This document shows positions 54,933 through 62,062 of a stretch of DNA of 64,000 bases, one piece after another (the stretch's first letter is position 1; the number at the start of each line of letters is the position of its first letter). The notes beneath the pieces are model-generated. The model saw only the letters and a list, made by a program, of their open reading frames with translations, was not told where the DNA came from and ran no database searches. The position numbers were made by a program, and so were the translations under genes. This DNA comes from Nonomuraea turcica. GTDB taxonomy: Bacteria > Actinomycetota > Actinomycetes > Streptosporangiales > Streptosporangiaceae. The DNA is taken from NCBI RefSeq assembly GCF_030718205.1, contig NZ_JAUZQF010000022.1, positions 124,001 to 188,000 of the forward strand. Direction: 5' to 3'.

Positions 54933-55826
54933 CTAGAAGGGCGGACGAGCGCCCAAATGCATGATCGCCTTGGCCGCCAGCCGGCATCCCGAGGCCAGCG
55001 CTTCGGCCGGCGGCTTGCCCTCCAGCCACGGCGGCAGGAAGCCGGCGGAGAACGCGTCGCCCGCCCCCGTGCCGTCAACGATCTTGTCGACCGGCTCGGC
55101 GGCCACGTGGACCGGCTCGGGGCGGCCGTTGCTGAACCACAGCGCGCCCTCGGCGTTCTGCTTGATCACGACCTGCGGGAACCACGCCGTCAGCACCTTG
55201 GCCGCGGCCTCCGGGTCATCGCGGCCGGTCAGCACCTTCGCCTGGTCGGCATTGGCGAACAGCAGCTTGACGCCGTTGGTCCACTCCAGGAACGGCTCGG
55301 CCCCGGTACGCTCGAGCGGCGCGGACGAGGCGCAGTCCACCGAGATCGACATCCCACCGCGCCTGGCCATGTCGAGCGCCGCGAGACCGGCGTCGCGCGA
55401 GCCCTCGTTGATCAGCGTGTAGCCCGAAAGATGCAGGTGCGAGCCCGAGGTGAACAGGTCGCGCGGCAAGTCCTCAGGCGACAGCGCGGCGTTGGCGCCG
55501 GGGTCGGAGAGCATCGTGCGCTCGCCCTTGTGTGTGACCAGCACCACGCAGGTGCCGGTGGGCCGCTCGGGATCCATGACGAGCCGCGCGTCCACGCCGT
55601 AGCCCATCAACTCCATGTCGCGGTTTCGCCCGGTGATGTCGGCGCCTCTGCGGCCGATGAAGGCCACTTCCGCACCCTCGACGGCGAGCCACGAGGCGAT
55701 GTTCGCACCCGAGCCGCCACCGTGCATCGTCACGATCGCCGGGGTGTCGCTCGCCCTGGCGAGCGCATAACGGGCGCGCGCGACCGCGTCGGTCATGAGA
55801 TCGCCCACCACGACGACCCGCGTCAT
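54933..55826 (-). CDS. PfkB-family carbohydrate/nucleoside kinase
   Basis: A 297-residue ribokinase-fold kinase. N-terminal signature: MHGGGSGANIASWLAVEGAEVAFIGRRG. The C-terminal PfkB signature is VDGTGAGDAFSAGFLPPWL, with the catalytic Asp and anion hole. TGTCVVLVTHKGERTMLSDPGAN and KQNAEGALWFSNG fit sugar kinases of the ribokinase/fructokinase type. The sugar or nucleoside cannot be told, and no transporter or aldolase is adjacent. The ATG has AAGGTGG upstream. It is divergent from the large Pat-type gene, with 167 nt between. Confidence 0.88.
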   Translation of the reverse strand: MTRVVVVGDLMTDAVARARYALARASDTPAIVTMHGGGSGANIASWLAVEGAEVAFIGRRGADITGRNRDMELMGYGVDARLVMDPERPTGTCVVLVTHKGERTMLSDPGANAALSPEDLPRDLFTSGSHLHLSGYTLINEGSRDAGLAALDMARRGGMSISVDCASSAPLERTGAEPFLEWTNGVKLLFANADQAKVLTGRDDPEAAAKVLTAWFPQVVIKQNAEGALWFSNGRPEPVHVAAEPVDKIVDGTGAGDAFSAGFLPPWLEGKPPAEALASGCRLAAKAIMHLGARPPF

Positions 55827-55980
55827 GATGTCACCACCTTGCTGCCTTCAGTCCACCCTGGCCACGGCAAAACTAACAGCTTCCGGGCTGCTCGTGGGGC
55901 GGACCCATCACACCAAGCTGGAGTCGATGCACAAGCGTTGCCCAACTGGGCCCCGGGTCTTGGCATGTGGGATGCGGGTT

Positions 55981-55993
55981 TACGCTCGAGACT
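55981..55993 (+). promoter_or_regulatory. -10 element of a probable leaderless promoter (Pat-type gene)
   Basis: TACGCT (55981-55986) is followed by 7 nt and then GTG 55994. No Shine-Dalgarno precedes the GTG. Confidence 0.5.
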
Positions 55994-58900
55994 GTGGAGG
56001 CACAATATCCGGCTCATTGGGAGGCCGACGTCGTCCTGGCCGACGGCGGCACGGCGCACGTACGCCCGATCAGGCCCGCCGACGCGGACCGCCTCCGTGC
56101 CTTTTACTCGCGACTGTCGGACGAGTCGATCTATTTCCGGTTCTTTGGGCCGCGGCCGCGGTTGTCCGACCGCGACGTCGAGCGGTTCACCAATGTCGAC
56201 TATCTCCACAGGGTCGCCCTGATCGCCACCATCGGCACCGAGATGGTCGCCGTGATCCGCTACGACCGCACCGGGCCGGGCGAGGCCGAGGTGGCCTTTC
56301 TCGTCGAGGACGCCCACCAGGGCAGGGGAGTGGCCTCCGTGCTCCTGGAGCACCTGGCCGCCACCGCCCGCGAGCACGGCATCGAGCGTTTCATCGCCGA
56401 TGTCCTGCCCGCCAACATGCGCATGATGGGCCTGCTGCGCCAGGCCGGCTACACCGCCCAGAGCCAGTTCGCCGACGGCGTCGTCCGCATGACGCTCGAC
56501 CTCACCCCCACCGAGACCTCCGCCGAGGTGACGGCGGCCCGCGAGCACCGGGCCGAGTCCAGGTCGATCGCCAGGCTGCTGACCCCGGGCTCGGTCGCGG
56601 TCATCGGCGCCTCCCGCGAGCCCGGCGGGGTCGGCCAGACCGTCCTGCGCAACCTGCTGGCCGCCGACTTCACCGGTCCCGTCTACCCGGTGCACCGGGA
56701 GGTGCGCGCGGTGGCGGGCGTGCGGGCCTACCCGAGCGTCACCGCCATCGACGGCGACGTCGACCTGGCCGTGGTCGCCGTGCCCGCTGAGGGCGTGCTC
56801 GACGTGGTCAAGGAGTGTGCGGAGAAGGGTGTGCACGGGCTGGTCGTGGTCTCCTCCGGCTTCGGCGAGACGGGCGCGCCCGGCCGGGCCAGGCAGGACG
56901 AGCTGGCCCGCATCGCGCGTTCCTACGGCCTTCGCGTGGTCGGCCCCAACTGTCTCGGCATCGCCAACACCGACCCCACCGTCCGGCTCAACGCCACGCT
57001 CGCCGCCACGGTGCCGGGGCGGGGCAAGGTCGGCTTCTTCAGCCAGTCGGGCGCGCTCGGCACCGCGTTGCTGCAGCGGGTGGCGCAGCGCGGCATGGGC
57101 ATTTCGTCGTTCGTCTCCGCCGGCAACCGTGCCGATGTGTCAGGCAACGACCTCCTGCAGTACTGGGAGGAGGACGACGCCACCGAGGTGATCCTGCTTT
57201 ACCTCGAATCGCTGGGTAACCCGCGCAAGTTCACCCGGCTGGCCAGGCGCATCGCGCGGAGCAAGCCCATCGTGGTGGTCAAGAGCGGCGGCACCCCGTC
57301 GGGGCACTCGGCGGAGGAGCTCGGGCTGCCGGACTCCGCGATCAGCTCCCTGTTCGCGCAGGCCGGGCTGATCAGGGTGGACGACCTCATCCAGCTGTTC
57401 GACGTGGGGCAGTTGCTGGCCTACCAGCCGCTGCCCGCCGGGCCCAGGGTCGCGCTCGTGACCAACTCCGACGCGCTCGGGCTGCTCGCCGCCGACGTCT
57501 GCCGCGCCGCCGGGCTCGAACCCCGGCCGCCGGTCAACCTGGGGCCGGCCGCGGGAGCCTCGGAGTTCGGTACGGCGCTCGCCGGCGAGCTCGCCTCGCC
57601 CGACGTGGACGCCGCCGTCGTGATCTACATGCCGCCCCTTGCCGGTGACACCGAGGCGGTGGCGGCCGAGCTGGTACGGGTGTCGAAGGACGTCCCCAAG
57701 CCGGTGCTGACGACGTTCCGCGGCCATCTGGGCATGCATCCGGCGCTGCGGCTGGAAGGCCCTGCCGGTACGCAGGCCACGCCCGGGCGGGGATCCATCC
57801 CCTCCTACGCGGCCCCCGAGGAGGCGGTCCGGGCGCTGGCCCACGTGGTGCGGTACGCCACGTGGCGCGCGCAACCGGCGATGCCGCCGCCGGAGCTCGA
57901 CGACATCGACACCGACCGCGCCCGCTCCCTGGTCCACACCCTCCTGACGACCACCCCAGCGGATCCGGACACTCTGGCGCCCGCCCAGGCGACGCCCGCC
58001 TCGGGCACCGCCCCAACGGACAAGGCGGCTGGTCAGCCGGCGTCGGGCGCAGCCTCCGGTCCCGTGGGCGGACTGCAGGAACAGGCGAGCGCGCCGGCGG
58101 TCGCGTCGTATGGCGCTTCCGGCCCCGCGAGCGCGTCGCCGGAAGGAGCCGGCGGGGCATCGGCGGAAGAGGCTCGCGGGGCGTCGCCCGAAAAGGTCGG
58201 CGGGGCGTCGGCGGGCGCGGCCACAGGGGCCGGCGGGACTGGTGAGACGGCTGCTGCCGACCCGGCGCCAGCGCCGGCGAGAGCGGACCGGGCCGCCGCC
58301 GCGCGCCCGCGGCCGGTGGTCTTCGCGGAGCCGGGACCGCCGGTCGAGATCGACGCAACGGAGCTGCTGTCCTGCTACGGCCTCACCGTATGGCCCGCCG
58401 AGGTAGTGCGCTCGCCCGACGAGGCCGTGGCCGCCGCGGAGCGCCTCGGGTGGCCCGTGGTCTTGAAGGTCGCCGACCCGGGCGCCTCGCGCCGCGCGGG
58501 CACCGTGCGTCTGGGGTTGGCGGGCCCGGAGATGGTGCGCCACGCGTACGCCGAGTTCGCCGACCAGCTGGGCGAGAAGGTGCGGCTGGCCGTCCAGCGC
58601 ATGGCGCCGCAACCGGCTGTGCCCACCGTGGTGGGCGTCATCGAGGATCCGGCGTTCGGCCCGGTGGTGTCGTTCGGGCTGGGTGAGGTGACCGCACGGC
58701 TCCTCCTCGACCAGGGGTTCCGCCTCGCGCCGCTGACGAGGGAGGACGCCGCCGCGCTGGTGCGCTCCGTACGCGCCACGCCGCTGCTCTTCGGCGAATA
58801 CGGCTACCCGCCGGTGGCGGTCGACGCCCTGGAGGAGCTGCTCGTACGCGTCGGCCGACTGGCCAACGACCTGCCTGAGGTGGCCCGCCTGGACCTGGAC

Positions 58901-59005
58901 CAGGTGCTCGTAGGGGAGTCCGACGCCATGATCCTCGGCGCCCGCGCCACCCTCCGCACACCGGCGGGCCCGCGCCTGGACGGCGGCCCGCGCCGCCTGT
59001 CATGA
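55994..59005 (+). CDS. Bifunctional GNAT acetyltransferase / ADP-forming acyl-CoA-synthetase-like protein (Pat type)
   Basis: About 1003 residues. An N-terminal GNAT domain (about 15-180; RPIRPADADRLRAFYSRLSDESIYFRFF, VEDAHQGRGVASVLLEHL) precedes the CoA-binding/succinyl-CoA-ligase-like domains (about 195-640; GSVAVIGASREPGGVGQ, VVGPNCLGIANTDP, VGFFSQSGALGTALL). An Ala/Gly/Ser-rich linker spans about 650-775, then an ATP-grasp-like domain (GWPVVLKVADPGASRRAGTV). Such proteins acetylate lysines of metabolic enzymes such as acetyl-CoA synthetase. The GNAT is N-terminal, the reverse of Salmonella Pat. The segment equivalent to the phospho-histidine loop reads KSGGTPSGHSAEELGLPDS without the usual SHTG, so the ligase half is probably regulatory rather than catalytic. 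Confidence 0.87.
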   Translation: MEAQYPAHWEADVVLADGGTAHVRPIRPADADRLRAFYSRLSDESIYFRFFGPRPRLSDRDVERFTNVDYLHRVALIATIGTEMVAVIRYDRTGPGEAEVAFLVEDAHQGRGVASVLLEHLAATAREHGIERFIADVLPANMRMMGLLRQAGYTAQSQFADGVVRMTLDLTPTETSAEVTAAREHRAESRSIARLLTPGSVAVIGASREPGGVGQTVLRNLLAADFTGPVYPVHREVRAVAGVRAYPSVTAIDGDVDLAVVAVPAEGVLDVVKECAEKGVHGLVVVSSGFGETGAPGRARQDELARIARSYGLRVVGPNCLGIANTDPTVRLNATLAATVPGRGKVGFFSQSGALGTALLQRVAQRGMGISSFVSAGNRADVSGNDLLQYWEEDDATEVILLYLESLGNPRKFTRLARRIARSKPIVVVKSGGTPSGHSAEELGLPDSAISSLFAQAGLIRVDDLIQLFDVGQLLAYQPLPAGPRVALVTNSDALGLLAADVCRAAGLEPRPPVNLGPAAGASEFGTALAGELASPDVDAAVVIYMPPLAGDTEAVAAELVRVSKDVPKPVLTTFRGHLGMHPALRLEGPAGTQATPGRGSIPSYAAPEEAVRALAHVVRYATWRAQPAMPPPELDDIDTDRARSLVHTLLTTTPADPDTLAPAQATPASGTAPTDKAAGQPASGAASGPVGGLQEQASAPAVASYGASGPASASPEGAGGASAEEARGASPEKVGGASAGAATGAGGTGETAAADPAPAPARADRAAAARPRPVVFAEPGPPVEIDATELLSCYGLTVWPAEVVRSPDEAVAAAERLGWPVVLKVADPGASRRAGTVRLGLAGPEMVRHAYAEFADQLGEKVRLAVQRMAPQPAVPTVVGVIEDPAFGPVVSFGLGEVTARLLLDQGFRLAPLTREDAAALVRSVRATPLLFGEYGYPPVAVDALEELLVRVGRLANDLPEVARLDLDQVLVGESDAMILGARATLRTPAGPRLDGGPRRLS

Positions 59006-59133
59006 CCGCGCCCCGGAGGTGAAGGCAAAGTGAGGCCAGTGCTCCGAAGTGGCCTTTGTTACCAATCTAAAGACGTTATAGAGCGTTATATCCGGCGGGT
59101 GAGTGTACTGCCCGGCCCTGGCAGGATGGACCC

Positions 59134-59724
59134 ATGAGGGAAACCCGAGTCTCAGCCGCGGGCCTGCGTGAAGCGATCGAGCGCAGCGGCTACTATCCCG
59201 ACCTCGTCACCGATGCGGTCGAATCCGCGCTGGGCAAGGAAGCTGTGACCGCGTTCGTGGTCCACCATGAGGCCACGTTCGATCCTGCGATGGAGGTGCG
59301 CAGGCACGTCACCGTGCTGGTGCTGACCACGACACGGCTGCTGGTCTGCCACACCGACGAGCACCCCGCGGTGGAGGGCGTCTCGACGTCCCACGCCTCC
59401 ACGACCACGGAGGCCGTGCGCCTGAGCCGCATCCAATCGGTCGCTGTCACCCGCGTCGTGCCCGACCCCGCCTCCTACGTCCCGGGCGTGCCGCCCACGG
59501 AAGTCACGCTGACCATCGGCTGGGGTGCGATCTCCCACGTGGACCTGGAGCCGGCCACGTGCGGCGACGAAAACTGCGAGGCCGACCACGGTTACACGGG
59601 GGCGATCACCGCCGATGACCTGTCCCTCAGGGTCAGTGAGGCGGCCGACGGCCCGGAAGCGGTCACCCACGTCCTGTCCTTCGCCAAGTCCCTCTCCGAG
59701 GCCACCGCCCGCGCCGCCGCCTGA
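59134..59724 (+). CDS. DUF5998-family conserved actinobacterial protein
   Basis: A 196-residue protein with no named function. Features: GLREAIERSGYYPDLVTDAVESALG at the N-terminus, a beta-rich core with VVHHEATFD, RRHVTVLVLTTTRLLVCHTDEH, LSRIQSVAVTRVV, ATCGDENCEADHGY (a CxxxxC segment with Asp/His that could bind a metal) and DDLSLRVSEAADG, then a C-terminal helix. The PH-like run of strands (LTTTRLLVCHTD..VRLSRIQSVAV) suggests a pleckstrin-like fold. It is located between the Pat-type gene and the phosphatase, as in other actinomycetes. Gene order hints at a housekeeping role only. Confidence 0.85.
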   Translation: MRETRVSAAGLREAIERSGYYPDLVTDAVESALGKEAVTAFVVHHEATFDPAMEVRRHVTVLVLTTTRLLVCHTDEHPAVEGVSTSHASTTTEAVRLSRIQSVAVTRVVPDPASYVPGVPPTEVTLTIGWGAISHVDLEPATCGDENCEADHGYTGAITADDLSLRVSEAADGPEAVTHVLSFAKSLSEATARAAA

Positions 59725-60007
59725 CCCGCTCTCCTCCGGCGCCGGACGCGTTCCGGCCGGGCGCGGCCGCCTGCGCCACCACGCCCGTCAGCCGGGCGGA
59801 CACGAAGACGATGGCCAAGATGTCAGCGAAGACGCAGGTCAAGCATGCGCTCGTCACGGCGAGCACCCCGTGAGCCTTCACGACCGGCCATGACAGGCGG
59901 AAACCGGCGACGGCGAGTGCGGGTAACCTGGCCGGCCGTAAAGAAGCGGGCGAGATCCCCGGCGAAAACGGAGAGGCCCGCGATCCCCCTGAACACGGAC
60001 AGATGCC

Positions 60008-60020
60008 TAGGATGAGGGGC
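60008..60020 (+). promoter_or_regulatory. -10 element of a probable leaderless promoter (phosphatase-superfamily gene)
   Basis: TAGGAT (60008-60013) then 7 nt then ATG 60021. The gap contains GAGGGG, too close to the ATG to be an ideal Shine-Dalgarno sequence. The 296-nt gene-free stretch upstream of the ATG holds nothing else I can support. Confidence 0.45.
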
Positions 60021-61205
60021 ATGCTGGTGCCAGGATATGGCGGCGGGTCGCTGGCGGATCTGCCTGGTGCGCTGCTGGCCGCGCTGGGAGTGCACGACGG
60101 CGACCCGAGCGTTCCTGAGTCCGTTCCCAGCGTTCCGACCACGCCGAACGAGCCCGGCACGCCCGGCACGCTGAATTCGCCCCTCGTCCTGGCGCCCGCT
60201 GAGCGGATCTGCCTGTTCCTGGTGGACGGCCTGGGAGCGGAGCTGTTGCGGGCGCACGCCGGGGCGGCGCCGTTCCTGTCCGGGCTGAAGAGCAGGACGC
60301 TCACGGCCGGATTCCCCGCCACCACCGTGACCAGCCTCTGCTCACTGGGCACCGGCCTGCCGCCGGGCGAGCACGGCATGCTGGGCTTGACGCTGGCCGT
60401 GCCGGGCACCGGACATCTGTTCAACTGCCTGCGGTGGACGATGCCCGACGGCCTCACGATGGACCCCGAGCAGTGGCAGCCGGCTCCGACCGTCTACCAG
60501 CGGGCCGCCCGGGCCGGCATCGAGCCCGCCTACGTCGCCCCCGCCGAGTTCGAGGGCACCGGCCTCACCAGGGCCGTCTACCGGGGCGTGCGCTACGTGG
60601 CGGCCGACACCGTGGACGAGCGCGTCGCCCGGACGCACCAGGCGATGCGCGAGCGGCCCGCGCACGTCACGGTCTACTACGGCGATCTGGACTCCGCCGG
60701 GCACCTGGCAGGCTGGGGCAGCGAGGAATGGCTGCGGCAGCTCGCCATCGTGGACGACATGGCCCAGCGGCTGGCCGAAGGACTGCCACCCGGCTCGGCC
60801 CTCTACATCACGGCCGACCACGGCATGGTCAACGCCACCGAGAAGGTCGACGCGGAGACCACGCCCGAGCTGGCCGAAGGCGTGGCGCTGATCGGCGGCG
60901 AGGCCAGGGCCAGGCACATCTACGCCGAGCCCGGCGCCGCGCCGCACGTGCTGGAGGCGTGGCGCGAGGTCTTCCAGGGCAAGGCATGGGTAGTGTCCAG
61001 GCAGGAGGCGGCCGAGTCCGGCTGGTTCGGGCCGCGGGTGCGCGAGGCGTGGCTGGAGCGCATCGGCGACGTCGTGGCCGTCCCCTACACCGGCCTGGCC
61101 ATCATCGCGCCGAGCGCGAACCCGATCGAGGCCCTCTTCACCGGCTACCACGGTTCGATGACGCCGGCCGAGCAGAACATCCCGCTGTTGGAGGTACGCA
61201 CGTGA
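60021..61205 (+). CDS. Alkaline-phosphatase-superfamily nucleotide pyrophosphatase/phosphodiesterase
   Basis: About 394 residues of the NPP/phosphodiesterase type. Metal and nucleophile motifs: LFLVDGLGAELL (first Asp), FPATTVTSLCSLGTGLPPGEHGMLGL (threonine nucleophile in PATT), VYYGDLDSAGHLAGW (Asp and His), ALYITADHGMVN (Asp-His) and LFTGYHGSMTPAEQNIPLLE (distal His). A Pro/Thr-rich loop follows the N-terminal strand. No signal peptide is evident, so it is probably cytoplasmic; the substrate is unknown. The stop overlaps the rhodanese start by 4 nt (GTGA), so the two are co-translated. Confidence 0.88.
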   Translation: MLVPGYGGGSLADLPGALLAALGVHDGDPSVPESVPSVPTTPNEPGTPGTLNSPLVLAPAERICLFLVDGLGAELLRAHAGAAPFLSGLKSRTLTAGFPATTVTSLCSLGTGLPPGEHGMLGLTLAVPGTGHLFNCLRWTMPDGLTMDPEQWQPAPTVYQRAARAGIEPAYVAPAEFEGTGLTRAVYRGVRYVAADTVDERVARTHQAMRERPAHVTVYYGDLDSAGHLAGWGSEEWLRQLAIVDDMAQRLAEGLPPGSALYITADHGMVNATEKVDAETTPELAEGVALIGGEARARHIYAEPGAAPHVLEAWREVFQGKAWVVSRQEAAESGWFGPRVREAWLERIGDVVAVPYTGLAIIAPSANPIEALFTGYHGSMTPAEQNIPLLEVRT

Positions 61206-62062
61206 CGAGCTCGCCGACCAATCCGCCCACGAGCCCGACCGGCTCGCCGCCGAGTCCGCTGATCAGCCCGGACGGGCTCGCGGCGCTCGGCGACGTGGCG
61301 TTGTTGGACGTTCGCTGGCGGCTGGGCGGCCCGCCCGGGATTGAGCTCTACCGGGAAGGCCACATCCCGGGCGCCGTCTACTGCGACCTCGACACCGATC
61401 TGGCGGCCCCTCCCGGCGCGGACGGACGTCACCCGCTGCCTGCGCCGGACGCGTTCCAGAGCGCGATGCGCCGCCTCGGGGTCCGCGAGGACCGGCCGGT
61501 GGTGGTCTATGACGACGTCGGCTCCACCGTCGCCGCCAGGGCCTGGTGGGCGCTGCGGTATTTCGGTCACCAGGACGTCCGCGTGCTGGACGGCGCGTTG
61601 TCCGCGTGGAGCGCGGCCGGCCTGCCGATCACGAAGGAGGCGCCGGCGGTGAAGGAGGGCGACTTCACGGCGCGGCCGGGCGGCATGCCGGTGCTGACCG
61701 CCGGCGAGGCGGCCGACGTGGCAGCCGAGGGCGTGCTGCTCGACGCCAGGGCGGCGGAACGGTATCGGGGCGACGTGGAGCCGGTCGATCCCGTGGCCGG
61801 GCATGTTCCCGGGGCCGTCAGCGCGCCCACCACGGAGAACGTCGGGCCCGACGGCAGATTCCTCGATGCCGCCGTGCTTCGGGCCAGGTTCGCGGAGCTG
61901 GGCGTGGGTGAGGGGGTCCGGGCGGGGGCCTACTGCGGCTCCGGGGTGACAGCCGCCCACGAGGTGCTCGCGCTGGAGGTGGCGGGCCTGCCCGCCGCCC
62001 TCTACGTGGGCTCCTGGTCCAACTGGGTCGCCGATCCTTCGAGACCTGTCGCCACCGGCTGA
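61202..62062 (+). CDS. Two-domain sulfurtransferase (rhodanese/3-mercaptopyruvate type)
   Basis: A 286-residue protein made of two rhodanese domains: an inactive N-terminal one (VALLDVRWRLGG, GHIPGAVYCDLDTDLAAPP, VVVYDDVGSTVAARAWWALRYFG) and a catalytic C-terminal one (VLLDARAAERYRGDVEPVDPVAGHVPGAVSAPT) with the persulfide cysteine in the loop YCGSGVTAA. CGSGVTA is characteristic of 3-mercaptopyruvate-type enzymes, whereas thiosulfate rhodaneses have CRKGVTA-like loops. It starts at GTG 61202, coupled to the phosphatase gene. Its last 61 nt overlap the convergent CHAT gene. A Pro/Ser/Thr-rich stretch precedes the first domain. Confidence 0.9.
   Translation: MTSSPTNPPTSPTGSPPSPLISPDGLAALGDVALLDVRWRLGGPPGIELYREGHIPGAVYCDLDTDLAAPPGADGRHPLPAPDAFQSAMRRLGVREDRPVVVYDDVGSTVAARAWWALRYFGHQDVRVLDGALSAWSAAGLPITKEAPAVKEGDFTARPGGMPVLTAGEAADVAAEGVLLDARAAERYRGDVEPVDPVAGHVPGAVSAPTTENVGPDGRFLDAAVLRARFAELGVGEGVRAGAYCGSGVTAAHEVLALEVAGLPAALYVGSWSNWVADPSRPVATG

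Noticed and set aside
59074-59090. Direct repeat CGTTATA-N3-CGTTATA before the DUF5998 gene, considered as a promoter
   Set aside because: A TTGTTA at 59056 gives only a 15-nt spacer to TATAGA; suggestive but not good enough to annotate.
59725-59900. Hydrophobic minus-strand stretch (VLAVTSACLTCVFADILAIVFV) that might be a small membrane protein
   Set aside because: No Shine-Dalgarno or clear start, and its 3' end runs into the DUF5998 gene; kept only as a possibility.
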